From G963665495 sp963665495 (GTDB taxonomy: Bacteria > Desulfobacterota > Desulfovibrionia > Desulfovibrionales > Desulfovibrionaceae), in contig OY762289.1 of NCBI GenBank assembly GCA_963665495.1, positions 1,488,001 to 1,552,000 on the forward strand: 64,000 nt of DNA, read 5' to 3'. Numbering within the stretch: the stretch's first letter is position 1; each line of letters opens with the position of its first letter. Under the pieces are notes generated by a model that saw only the letters and a list, made by a program, of their open reading frames with translations, did not search any database and had not been told where the DNA came from. Both the position numbers and the translations under genes were made by a program. Positions 8,926-17,030 of the stretch are shown here, in pieces.

Positions 8926-9089
8926 GAATAAAAAAATGTACGTAATTATTGACAACAAAAAAATATTCAACACTCTTTACTTTCTAATAATAATTATTAT
9001 TTTAGAAGAAAGGAAAACAGCAGGGCGGGCCGCGTCAGGCAACGTGCAGAGCCCTGTCAGACCACAAATTTCAGACCGGAGGAGGATTC

Positions 9090-9431
9090 ATGGATATGCG
9101 ACAAGTGAAAGACTTGGTAATTGATTGGGATATGGCTCCGACTGACGCGGTAACCTTGTATCTGGAGTGGGGCAACAACAGCTGGCATGCCCAGCACCAG
9201 CCCGTACGGTCTAAAAAGGATTTTACCAATTATTTTGTTGTGGACACCTGGGGTGAGGAGCCTGTGGTCAGGCTGGTACGGAGAAATTCAGAAAATGCCG
9301 AGGATTTGCTCACCCTGGAACTTCCGAAAGCGCTAGTGAAGTCTTTCAAGGAAGAGTTCGGCAACCTTAGAGGGGTGTTCGAGCCCACTGCAGAGATCAA
9401 GGACTGGTTGAAGACTCAATTGGAGAACTAA
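9090..9431 (+). CDS. Conserved-looking hypothetical protein, cytoplasmic
   Basis: 113 aa, acidic, Trp-rich (DWDMAPTDAVTLYLEWGNNSW near the N-terminus, given here as a region rich in Trp and acidic residues), no signal peptide or membrane segment. GGAGGAGG lies 7 bases before the ATG, an excellent ribosome site, and a strong terminator follows at 9469-9499, so it is a real monocistronic gene. I do not recognise the family and assign no function. Confidence 0.72.
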   Translation: MDMRQVKDLVIDWDMAPTDAVTLYLEWGNNSWHAQHQPVRSKKDFTNYFVVDTWGEEPVVRLVRRNSENAEDLLTLELPKALVKSFKEEFGNLRGVFEPTAEIKDWLKTQLEN

Positions 9432-9468
9432 GCTGCTCTGACGTTTTACCAAACTGCGATGCTACAAG

Positions 9469-9499
9469 AGGCCGCTTCTTATGCAGAGGCGGCCTTTTC
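9469..9499 (+). terminator. Rho-independent terminator
   Basis: AGGCCGC pairs with GCGGCCT across a 13-nt loop and TTTTCTT follows. It ends the 9090-9431 gene and abuts the stop codon of the convergent TetR gene. Confidence 0.85.
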
Positions 9500-10147
9500 T
9501 TATGATAAGTGATCTATATGATTGGCGCTATCGAGCGTATTTCTGAGCAGCAGGTCCATGGCACCTTCTATCCGCTGCCAGCCTTGAGGGGAACGGAGAT
9601 CGACGCCTCCAAGGGATTTGTTGGTTCGGGACCGGACAACCAGAAAATTGGCTGCGGCGGAAAACAAAAGCACGATGGCGGTGAGATCAATATGGTCCGG
9701 AATTTCGCCTTCAAGCTTTTCAAAAAATTCAAGCGCGGTGCGTATTCGGACTTCCTCCAGCGGGCGGGTGAGTTCGTGGCGCTCCAGGGATTCCCAGGCC
9801 AGAATTTCCAGAGTAAGCGGGCGTTCACGTAACGCCGCCATGTAACATTTGAAAAAACGGGACATCTGCTCACCGGCGCTCAATCCAGCCAGAGATTGAG
9901 CCTTATCCAGCAATTCCTGGGAAGAAGGCCAAAAAACATAGGATTCCGCAAAGGCGGCCAGGAGTTTAGGCACGCCTTTGAAGTAGCGATGCAGTACGGA
10001 TCTGGACACGCCGGCTTCCAGGCAGATTTTGTCCACGGAGATGCCGTTGAATCCGTATTTGGCAAGTACGATACCGGCCGCACTGATCAAACGCTGGCGA
10101 GTTGTTTCGGGACTGCTGATGGGAATGACTTTAGAACTGCTCATCAT
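9500..10147 (-). CDS. TetR/AcrR-family transcriptional regulator
   Basis: About 215 aa. The N-terminal helix-turn-helix has RQRLISAAGIVLAKYGF and GISVDKICLEAGVSRSVLHRYF, the TetR pattern. The C-terminal ligand domain is helical and unassigned. The ATG at 10147 has AGGAA upstream and is preferred over a TTG at 10165, which would overlap the ahb gene by four bases. It is 14 bases downstream of the siroheme-decarboxylase subunit gene and probably cotranscribed with it; whether it controls heme genes is unknown. Confidence 0.87.
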   Translation of the reverse strand: MMSSSKVIPISSPETTRQRLISAAGIVLAKYGFNGISVDKICLEAGVSRSVLHRYFKGVPKLLAAFAESYVFWPSSQELLDKAQSLAGLSAGEQMSRFFKCYMAALRERPLTLEILAWESLERHELTRPLEEVRIRTALEFFEKLEGEIPDHIDLTAIVLLFSAAANFLVVRSRTNKSLGGVDLRSPQGWQRIEGAMDLLLRNTLDSANHIDHLS

Positions 10148-10161
10148 AGTTTCCTGCCGGA

Positions 10162-10644
10162 TCAATCATCATCTTCGTTGGCAATTCCGGCTTCCCTGTG
10201 TCCCATGTTGAAGTCAACTTTGATTTTGAACATTTTTTCTGCGGGCATGTTGAGAATTTTGATGCCGGTTTTTTGTGTGATGGAGTCAAGTGTGGCGCAG
10301 ACGGTGTCCCAATCAGGCCCGATAAAGGTAAACCAGATGTTGAATTCGTGAGCTCGCAAATAATTGTGTGTCACGCCGGGATGGCTGTTCACTTCAGCGA
10401 CAAAGCTTTCCAGTTGTTCCTCTGGAACTTTGGCAGCACAGAGTGTACTGCGCCAGCCTAATTTTTTTGACTGGAAATTTCCGCCAAGCCGCCGGATGAT
10501 ACCCTGTTCTCTGAGCGCACGGACGCGCGCCAGAGTTTCCGCTTCGGTTAAACCCAGCTTTTCACCAAGAATCGCGTACGGACGAGGTTCCAGGGGAAAA
10601 CCGGTTTGAATGATATCGAGAAGTTTTCTGTCGATGGTGTCCAT
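10162..10644 (-). CDS. ahbA: Siroheme decarboxylase subunit (AhbA/AhbB, Lrp/AsnC-like)
   Basis: 160 aa of the NirD/NirG/NirH/NirL-Ahb family, in which Lrp-like folds became enzymes that decarboxylate siroheme to didecarboxysiroheme in the alternative heme pathway of sulfate reducers. Diagnostic blocks are RPYAILGEKLGLTEAETLAR, IIRRLGGNFQSKKLGW, HNYLRAHEFNIWFTFIG and the C-terminal FKIKVDF. The HNYLR/YN-WFT type is, as I recall, the alpha subunit (AhbA), but alpha versus beta should be checked. No second subunit or ahbC/ahbD is nearby, so the pathway genes are split. Confidence 0.85.
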   Translation of the reverse strand: MDTIDRKLLDIIQTGFPLEPRPYAILGEKLGLTEAETLARVRALREQGIIRRLGGNFQSKKLGWRSTLCAAKVPEEQLESFVAEVNSHPGVTHNYLRAHEFNIWFTFIGPDWDTVCATLDSITQKTGIKILNMPAEKMFKIKVDFNMGHREAGIANEDDD

Positions 10645-10683
10645 AGGACGTCCTTCTTAATAAGTTGTGCAGGCTCTGTCCAG

Positions 10684-11619
10684 TCAGGGAGCCACAAAGC
10701 TGCCGGCAAGCATGACAGCGCCTAAAAAGGTGATGGCGAGCGATCCGCCCAGAGAAAGAATCAAATGCGCCAGCGAATACCATCGGTCGTACCGCGCAGT
10801 CAGGCGCAGCAGGGCGCCCCGAGAGGATATGGCCAGCAGGCTGACTGCCCCTGTGGTAAGACTCATGCCCAGGGCAATGGCGCACATTGCAAACAAACCC
10901 GTGCCGAGGATGTCGAGCGTGACGGCAAAAATCAGTACCAGAGTCGCGCCCGGGCAGGGAACCAGTCCGGCGGCCAGGGTCATTCCGATAAAACTTTTCC
11001 AATCCGTACGGGACGCTTCCCGTTCTTTGTGTTTTTGTTTGCGTGCTTCCAGTACCGTGCGGATAGTCAAAACCAGCCCGACGCAGCAGAGCAGCCCGTA
11101 ACTGATCTGTTCGAGTCGCGTACCGGCGGCGTCTACCGTCAGGGCTCCTGACGTATGCAATATAAAATACGCGGCGAGCACCAGCAAAGTGGCTGAAAGC
11201 ACATGCAGAAACATGGTGAGCATGGAAAAGAGGATGCCCAGTTTCACTGTGCCCGGCTGGTTTAGAAAATAGGTGGCTGCAAACAGTTTTCCATGTCCGG
11301 GCCCCAATGCGTGAATCACTCCATAGCAAAAAGAAAGCAGCATGAAGCTCCAGAACGCACCGGACCAGGGGGATTGGCGGATCTGGTGGCCGTAACCGAC
11401 CAGTTCTTTGCGCAACAGCAACTGCCATTGAGAAATGCGTACCAGCAGGGGTGAAAGAGATGCAGGCAGGACACTGGAAGAAGTATTATTGTGGACGGCT
11501 GTTTTCTGCGTATCCGTATGGTTTCCCGAAATGAACGGATTGCTTGTTGCAGCAACGGCCGGGAGTGCCCCGGAAAAAACCAGGAAAAGCAGAAGTAATG
11601 CAAAGGCAAGACGCATCAT
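10684..11619 (-). CDS. NicO/RcnA-family nickel/cobalt transporter
   Basis: 311 aa integral membrane protein. HALGPGHGK at about residues 105-113 is the NicO metal-site signature, and GLVPCPGATLVL near 213 is the second conserved block; about six membrane spans. An N-terminal signal-like segment (LLLFLVFSGALPAVAA) precedes the core. The start overlaps the stop of the DUF1007 gene by ATGA, so the pair is translated together, as is common for this family. Direction (efflux as in RcnA or uptake) cannot be told from sequence; no nickel-enzyme gene adjoins. Confidence 0.85.
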   Translation of the reverse strand: MMRLAFALLLLFLVFSGALPAVAATSNPFISGNHTDTQKTAVHNNTSSSVLPASLSPLLVRISQWQLLLRKELVGYGHQIRQSPWSGAFWSFMLLSFCYGVIHALGPGHGKLFAATYFLNQPGTVKLGILFSMLTMFLHVLSATLLVLAAYFILHTSGALTVDAAGTRLEQISYGLLCCVGLVLTIRTVLEARKQKHKEREASRTDWKSFIGMTLAAGLVPCPGATLVLIFAVTLDILGTGLFAMCAIALGMSLTTGAVSLLAISSRGALLRLTARYDRWYSLAHLILSLGGSLAITFLGAVMLAGSFVAP

Positions 11620-12338
11620 TTTAGTTTGAAACGGAGGATATAGGCCTCGGGTATGATTTGATCGTAAAAATAGGCAAATTCTTTTGCTTCCCGTACGGAG
11701 GTATTGATTTCGAAGTTTTTGGTGTCTCCAGAAATAGCTACCTCACCATTGTACCCCTCGAGGCCGACGGCTTCTGAAAAACGCTTGAAATCATCAGGGG
11801 AGGCCGGCGCCTGTGTGGCAGTGAAGAATGGGTCTGCTTTGGGGTCCAGCTGTTTGCCTTCCTGGTGGTAGGCGACATAGGTGTAAAAAGTTTTATCATA
11901 CACGGCAACTTTGATTTCTTTCGGATTTGCATGCGCCTTGACGTGACAGGGAGTGAAAAAGGAATACTCCAGTTTGTCGCCTACCATCGCGGCTTTGAAA
12001 TCTGTGATATAATTGACTTCAAAAGGGTTGCCGTCAATGAGTACGCCTGTGTAGAAATGAAATGATTTGAGATTTTCTTTGGTCATCTCGCCGGTTTTTC
12101 GGGATTCCTCCGGACTGATCGCAAAGTCGTGGTTGGCGTCGACGATTTCCAGAATGGTCAGGGTCAGCATTTCATCCAGCATCCAGCGTTGTTGCAATCC
12201 GGCAAGACCGTCCTTGTCGAAAACAAAGGTCAACTGGCATTCAACAAAAGCATGCGGATGCGCGCCGGCAGTTCCGGAGAAAAACAGTACGAAGAACAGG
12301 GGCAAAAAAAATATGCGCAGGCAGTGTGGGCGTTTCAT
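11616..12338 (-). CDS. DUF1007 periplasmic protein, partner of the NicO transporter
   Basis: 240 aa with a clear signal peptide (hydrophobic 8-22, cleavage near GTAGAHPHAF). The HPHAF motif right after the signal peptide is typical of DUF1007 and may bind metal through its His residues. Other family features: DANHDFAISPEE, an EF-hand-like acidic loop. It overlaps the transporter start by four bases. Likely role is to deliver or trap metal for the transporter; this rests on gene pairing only. Confidence 0.82.
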   Translation of the reverse strand: MKRPHCLRIFFLPLFFVLFFSGTAGAHPHAFVECQLTFVFDKDGLAGLQQRWMLDEMLTLTILEIVDANHDFAISPEESRKTGEMTKENLKSFHFYTGVLIDGNPFEVNYITDFKAAMVGDKLEYSFFTPCHVKAHANPKEIKVAVYDKTFYTYVAYHQEGKQLDPKADPFFTATQAPASPDDFKRFSEAVGLEGYNGEVAISGDTKNFEINTSVREAKEFAYFYDQIIPEAYILRFKLK

Positions 12339-12484
12339 GTCTTATCCTTAGAATGATGAACCGACGTAGCATGAGCACCGACAGAGCGCAATTGTCCGGC
12401 CGGGCCGCCCGGATGCCACGGAAAGATATAGTCCGCAATAGCCAGGTTGCGTGAAGCAAGGGAGCAGAGGTCTGCAGAATGTTT

Positions 12485-13102
12485 TCAGCGGTTTTGTTCC
12501 GGGCCTTTTTGTTTGGGATAATAGGTGTCAACGATACCGGAAACCTCTGCCAGCCACTGTTTGCGTTGTTCTTCAGTGCTTGTCACCAGTATGGCGAATA
12601 GCCTTCTATAAAAATTGCGCACCCCACAAAGACCGAAAATGCAATTTTTCCATATTGTTTCAAGCGGATCTTTAAAAATGGCTGTTTCACGTTCGGACGC
12701 GGTATCTCCGGTGTTGAAAACAAGAGCGGATTGAGCCTTGAGCAGTCCAACAGGAATTCCTTCTCCGGAATCTCCTTCAATGAACTTGTAGGCAACCCCA
12801 GGTCTGATGACCCGGTCTATCCAGCCTTTCAAAATCGCAGGTGGTTGTCCCCACCAATTCGGATGCACAATAATGATGCCGTCAGCGGAGGCCAGCTCTT
12901 TGCAATGAAGTTGCAAAGTTGCTGACAAGACAGCTGATTTTGGCATCTCACCGGCCGGGAGTATCGCGTCGAAGTTCTCTGCATACAGGTCATGAAAAAA
13001 AACTGCGTGTCCGTTGGCAAGGAGAGTATCTTGGCAACATGACGCAATTGCCGCATTGAAACTGCCTTTGTCGGGATGAGCCAGGATCAGGGAGATTATC
13101 AT
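12485..13102 (-). CDS. Flavodoxin-fold NAD(P)H oxidoreductase (KefF/MdaB type)
   Basis: 205 aa. The fold is shown by LILAHPDKGSFNAAI at the N-terminus (FMN phosphate loop), ADGIIIVHPNWWGQPPAILK at about 90-110 and GWIDRVIRPGVAY, the pattern of NQO/KefF quinone reductases. Expected to reduce quinones or similar electrophiles with NAD(P)H and FMN. Its start overlaps the stop of the PfpI lipoprotein gene upstream by ATGA, so the two are coupled and may act together in carbonyl/quinone stress. Confidence 0.86.
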   Translation of the reverse strand: MIISLILAHPDKGSFNAAIASCCQDTLLANGHAVFFHDLYAENFDAILPAGEMPKSAVLSATLQLHCKELASADGIIIVHPNWWGQPPAILKGWIDRVIRPGVAYKFIEGDSGEGIPVGLLKAQSALVFNTGDTASERETAIFKDPLETIWKNCIFGLCGVRNFYRRLFAILVTSTEEQRKQWLAEVSGIVDTYYPKQKGPEQNR

Positions 13103-13734
13103 TGCAGCAGTTCCACCACTTTTCGGGCCAGACTCTCGCTGTCCTCCTGCGAAGCGGACGTGACGATGTTTGTATCAGCCACTACGTTTTTATCCGTGTA
13201 CGTGCTTTTGGACACTTCTTTAAACGATTTGGACAGCCTGGGGGGGGCGGTGGCTGATTTTCCTTCCAGCACGCCCGCTAAGGCGAGAATCAGGGTGGCG
13301 GTGTCACAGGCGCCAAGAACCTTGCCTTGTGCTGCCGCTTCGCGGGACAGCCTGAAGGCGTCTTCATCTTCAAACAACGAAGAAGCCCCTTTTCCGCCGA
13401 TAAAAATCAACGCATCATAAGCGGCCGCATCCGCCAGTTCCAGAGCCACATCCGTGGGGAGAATAATCCCCTTGATACTGCTGGCCGTAGTGGCTCGGGG
13501 GGCAGCCAATTGCGTGGCAGCGCCTTCTGCTGTGAATACCTCAAGTAGTTTTTCATAATCCTGGTCGGAAAAATCCGATTGCGGCACAATGAGCAGGATA
13601 TGTTTGCCTGCTGCCAAGGGCTCGGCCACTTCCGGTTTGGGTTTGGGAACCGCCTTGGGTCTGACGCAAGCTCCGGCGCACGCCAGCAGTGCGCAGAGAC
13701 ACAAAACAGCAAATCCGGATTTTAAAACATTCAT
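13099..13734 (-). CDS. DJ-1/PfpI-family lipoprotein
   Basis: 211 aa. A lipobox (LLAC, Cys19) follows a hydrophobic segment, so the protein is probably membrane-anchored outside the cytoplasm. This is unusual for the DJ-1/PfpI fold. The fold is shown by HILLIVPQSDFSDQDYEKL, YDALIFIGGKGA and the nucleophile elbow LGACDTATLILA with Cys near 142; the His usually following this Cys is replaced by Asp. Coupled by overlap to the flavodoxin-fold reductase. Activity is not predictable. Confidence 0.8.
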   Translation of the reverse strand: MNVLKSGFAVLCLCALLACAGACVRPKAVPKPKPEVAEPLAAGKHILLIVPQSDFSDQDYEKLLEVFTAEGAATQLAAPRATTASSIKGIILPTDVALELADAAAYDALIFIGGKGASSLFEDEDAFRLSREAAAQGKVLGACDTATLILALAGVLEGKSATAPPRLSKSFKEVSKSTYTDKNVVADTNIVTSASQEDSESLARKVVELLQ

Positions 13735-14119
13735 GCCGTACCTCCGGTACCAAGGAAGAGTGAGTATTCGGAAAAAAGTCAGGCCCTTTCCTCGTCAAAA
13801 AGTCGGAGACCCGCCAATGGCATAGCCGTACATTTCGCTCGGTGCGAAATATTTCCATTTCCTGCTTCGTGTCATAAATCCCCGCGTCCATATGTGCAAG
13901 CGCTGGTATTCACATGAAAACAGTTGGCAAGGATTTGAAGCAATAACATCCTGTGGTTGTTATGCGATCGTAACAATTGATCTGTATTGTTCCTATCTAT
14001 TGATTGAAGCGAGAATATACGATGTGTCGTTTCCCGTTCCTTATTGCTAACGGGGCGATTTTTCTACCGGAGTCGGAATTTTGCTGTTTCTACCCCTAGA
14101 ACCAACCAAGGAGCCCTGT
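13735..14119. other. Intergenic region between divergent PfpI and pstS genes
   Basis: 385 bp between the divergent PfpI lipoprotein and pstS genes. It must hold promoters for both, but I see no consensus pair I trust and no clear Pho box. The only notable structure is the inverted repeat at 13957-13976. Lower GC than its neighbours. Confidence 0.6.
13957..13976. promoter_or_regulatory. Inverted repeat TTGTTA-N8-TAACAA, candidate operator
   Basis: Perfect 6-bp inverted repeat. A third half-site, ATAACA at about 13942-13947, faces the left arm, giving ATAACA / TGTTAT / TAACA in a row. Its location about 145 bp before pstS fits a regulator site. The regulator is unknown. Confidence 0.35.
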
Positions 14120-15130
14120 ATGAGGGTGCTACTGAATCTGTTTTTCCTGCTTTGTCTTGTGGTTGCTCCGGCCAATGTTTACGCGGCCTTGGACGACTAC
14201 CAACCTGTGAAAGATCTATCCGGCGAGCTTTCCTGTGCCGGATCCGATACGCTGCGGATTTTGATGGAACGCTGGTTTGAGGCTTTTGCCAAACTGCATC
14301 CCCAGGTAAGCCACTCGTTGGAATCCAAGGGATCGAAAACGGCACCTCCCGCTCTGGAGTCAGGGCAGTGCCTTTTGGCGGCCATGAGCCGTCCGATGAC
14401 CAAACAGGAGATACGAGAGTTTAAGAAAACTCACGGTTACAGGCCGGTGGAGATTCGTGTCGCCCTGGATGCCCTGGCGGTTTACGTCAATAAACAAAAT
14501 CCCTTGCGTGGACTGACAATAAAACAGTTGGACGGTGTGTTTTCTTCCACTTACGACTGCGGCGGCTCAGATGTGAACCGTTGGAAGCAACTTGTTTTGG
14601 GACCGCTGGATAAAGAAGCAATTCATCTGTACGGGCGCAATGGTCTTTCCGGGACACATGACTTTTTTCAGGAGCAGGCCTTGTGTGGCGGTACATTCAA
14701 AAAAAATATCACCATGTTGCCGGATTCGGCCAAAGTCGTTGAAGCCGTTGAAAAGGATCCTGCCGGCATCGGTTATTCGGGGCTGGGCTACCAGACGGAT
14801 GGTGTCCAGGTACTGGGAATAGCACCGGACGAAAACTCGGGATATTTTCGATACGAAGTTGAAAAATTTCGCGACAGCAAAGATCCGGAAAAGCGTTTTG
14901 CCTATGTCTATCGCGGTGATTATCCGCTGTCCCGCTTTTTGTTTCTGTATGTGAATAAAGCGGAAGGCCAGACCCTCGTACCGCTGGTGGAAGAGTTTTT
15001 GAAATTTGTCCTTTCCAGACAGGGGCAGGATCTTGTCACTGAAACCGGATTTATTCCGCTGAACGAGAAAATGGTTCGCAAGGAACTGAAAAAACTGGTC
15101 CCCGGTTACAAACCTTCCTGGTGGAACTAA
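14120..15130 (+). CDS. pstS: PstS-like phosphate-binding periplasmic protein
   Basis: 336 aa from the ATG at 14120, which has AAGGAG upstream; the longer frame from 14081 lacks one. A signal peptide ends near ANVYA. The binding domain shows GELSCAGSDTLRILMERW near the N-terminus, the phosphate-loop region SRPMT, DALAVYVNKQNP and NGLSGTHDFF, which match PstS. It normally feeds PstCAB, but here the next gene is a PiT-type permease 53 bases away, and no pstC, pstA or pstB is in the window. It may work with an ABC complex elsewhere or in an unusual pair. Confidence 0.85.
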   Translation: MRVLLNLFFLLCLVVAPANVYAALDDYQPVKDLSGELSCAGSDTLRILMERWFEAFAKLHPQVSHSLESKGSKTAPPALESGQCLLAAMSRPMTKQEIREFKKTHGYRPVEIRVALDALAVYVNKQNPLRGLTIKQLDGVFSSTYDCGGSDVNRWKQLVLGPLDKEAIHLYGRNGLSGTHDFFQEQALCGGTFKKNITMLPDSAKVVEAVEKDPAGIGYSGLGYQTDGVQVLGIAPDENSGYFRYEVEKFRDSKDPEKRFAYVYRGDYPLSRFLFLYVNKAEGQTLVPLVEEFLKFVLSRQGQDLVTETGFIPLNEKMVRKELKKLVPGYKPSWWN

Positions 15131-15183
15131 TCATTCTGCAAAGAATACTACGGAACAATACCATATAAGATTTGGAGAACAGC

Positions 15184-16272
15184 ATGCCACTGAGCGACAT
15201 TTACATGATCATCGGATTCAGTCTGGCGGCCTACGCTATTGTAGCCAATGACGCCATTCAAACTCTGGGCACTTTTTTAAGTTCCAACTCCGAGCGTCCG
15301 TGGTGGGTGCTCTGGCTGTATGCCTGCGCGATACTTGTGGTGGTTTTTTTATACGGCTGGTTTTTGAATTTCGGAGACGTCACCTACGGGCGGCTCGAAA
15401 AATTTCCCATGCCTCCCATGGGATTCACCTGGCTGCACATCATTCCGCCCCTGGCCATCCTGATTTTGACCCGCTACGGGGTCCCCGTCAGCACGACATT
15501 TTTGATTCTTACGGTTTTTACTCCGGGCAATCTGGGCGCTATTCTCCAAAAATCGCTAATTGGCTACGTTTTGGCCTTTGGCCTGGCTTCCATTATTTAT
15601 TTCTGGGCTGCCAAAGGTTTTGAATACTACTGTCTGAATAATTCCTGCAATGGACCTTCTAAATTCTGGACAAGTCTGCAATGGGCCTCCACCGGCTTTT
15701 TATGGAGCCAATGGCTGATTCAGGATCTTGCCAATATTTTCGTGTACATGCCGCGCCATTTGAGCGTCGGGCTTTTGCTGGGCTGTCTTACTCTGCTTCT
15801 GATTCTGCATGCGGTGCTGTTTTATTTTCGAGGCGGTGCCATTCAGGGCATTGTTACCTCTAAAACTAATACCGAGGACATCCGCTCGGCCACCGTTATT
15901 AACTTCCTTTTTGGGTTTATTCTTCTTTTCTTCAAGGAATACAGTAAGATGCCCATGAGTACTACCTGGGTCTTTCTGGGCATTCTTGCGGGCCGGGAGG
16001 TTGCCCTGACTTTGCGGTTCAAGCACCGTGAGTTCAAGGAAACGCGTAAAATGGTGGTGCAGGATGTGCTTAAGGCCAGTTTTGGACTTGGTGTAAGTGT
16101 TTTTCTGGCCATGACTTTGCCGCCTCTGTACAACTATCTTAACGGAGTGGATCAGGGGAATACGGCTATGCAGCAGGAACAGAAGATTGAGCATACGCAG
16201 GTGGGCATGCTGACGAAGGACCATCCGCATGCCGAAGCCATTGAAAAGGCGCGGAAGGCTGTTACTCGCTAA
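15184..16272 (+). CDS. PiT-family inorganic phosphate transporter
   Basis: 362 aa from the ATG at 15184 (GGAGA ribosome site). The PiT half-repeats are visible: YAIVANDAIQTLGTF at about 18-32 with its NDA core, and the second half KEYSKMPMSTTWVFLG near 245-260; VPVSTTFLIL near 105 is the matching first-half block. About eight to ten membrane spans. It imports phosphate using an ion gradient. The start is 53 bases after pstS. The last 11 bases overlap the convergent Spy-like gene. Confidence 0.86.
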   Translation: MPLSDIYMIIGFSLAAYAIVANDAIQTLGTFLSSNSERPWWVLWLYACAILVVVFLYGWFLNFGDVTYGRLEKFPMPPMGFTWLHIIPPLAILILTRYGVPVSTTFLILTVFTPGNLGAILQKSLIGYVLAFGLASIIYFWAAKGFEYYCLNNSCNGPSKFWTSLQWASTGFLWSQWLIQDLANIFVYMPRHLSVGLLLGCLTLLLILHAVLFYFRGGAIQGIVTSKTNTEDIRSATVINFLFGFILLFFKEYSKMPMSTTWVFLGILAGREVALTLRFKHREFKETRKMVVQDVLKASFGLGVSVFLAMTLPPLYNYLNGVDQGNTAMQQEQKIEHTQVGMLTKDHPHAEAIEKARKAVTR

Positions 16273-16672
16273 CGCTGCTGTTGCTGTCTTTGGGAGCGGG
16301 AAAGTTTTGGGGAGGAAGTTTCAGCATGGTCATAACTTTTTCCTTCTGCTCGGCAGTCAGCAGAGGTGCAAGATTTCTTTCTAAAGATATCCGAATCTTG
16401 ACCACTTCTTTAAAGTGACGTTGTTTGAGAGAATCCAATAGTTGTTTGTGCGCTCGAAGGACTTTGATGACTTCTTCTTCCTGTTTTTCATCAAGGTCGC
16501 AATAAGCGTCGAGCCGGGAGAGCAGTTCTTCCGAAGTGGGCAGGTGGCGGGGCAGCAGGGCCAGATCTTTGATGATGTTTTCAAAATAGATCGTGGCAGA
16601 GGATGCCCCGATCAGGATGCCGAAAAGCAGCGTAAGAGAAAGAACGAACCAGTGTATTTTTTTCATGGTCAT
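16262..16672 (-). CDS. Periplasmic Spy/CpxP-like small protein
   Basis: 136 aa with an uncleaved or cleavable N-terminal membrane segment (WFVLSLTLLFGILIGASSA). The rest is helical and charged, with LDEKQEEEVIKVLRAHKQLLDSL and LERNLAPLLTAEQKEKVM. This LTAEQK-type pattern is typical of Spy/CpxP/heavy-metal-sensor periplasmic proteins. As the third gene of an ECF-sigma operon it may sense or buffer envelope stress. Assignment is by pattern and context only. Confidence 0.65.
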   Translation of the reverse strand: MTMKKIHWFVLSLTLLFGILIGASSATIYFENIIKDLALLPRHLPTSEELLSRLDAYCDLDEKQEEEVIKVLRAHKQLLDSLKQRHFKEVVKIRISLERNLAPLLTAEQKEKVMTMLKLPPQNFPAPKDSNSSVSE

Positions 16673-16694
16673 GCCCTTTGAAACAATTCGTTCA

Positions 16695-17021
16695 TCACAG
16701 CAATGGAATCAAGGTGGTTGAAAAATTGTATGTTGTTTCAACAGTGGCTTTAAGAACATGGGCATCAATGGCGTCCAGTTTGTAGCAGGCTATCAGGGTC
16801 AGACCTGCGGCCAGGGCGCCAAATGTCGAAAGTGAAGGCACGTAGGTCTTAAGGGATACTTCGCCGGCCGGCTGCACGTATGCCGCCGGTATGTCCTGCT
16901 CGAGTATCTTGTCCATGACCTGGTCTTCCCATTGTTGATCCAGAATGTGTAGATCAGGTCGTTTTTTCAGGGCAAGCAGCAGAAGATTGACGAGCTCCAT
17001 TGTTTTATTGTGCTTGGTCAT
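16695..17021 (-). CDS. Small membrane protein, probable anti-sigma factor
   Basis: 108 aa. The N-terminal ~70 residues are soluble and helical; one membrane segment (FGALAAGLTLIACYKLDAI, about 67-85) follows, with a short external tail. The size and layout match anti-sigma factors, and it lies 9 bases after the ECF sigma gene. No zinc-finger HxxxCxxC is visible, so it is not a ZAS-type anti-sigma. Role is inferred from position. Confidence 0.6.
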   Translation of the reverse strand: MTKHNKTMELVNLLLLALKKRPDLHILDQQWEDQVMDKILEQDIPAAYVQPAGEVSLKTYVPSLSTFGALAAGLTLIACYKLDAIDAHVLKATVETTYNFSTTLIPLL

Positions 17022-17030
17022 TGTCTTGCC

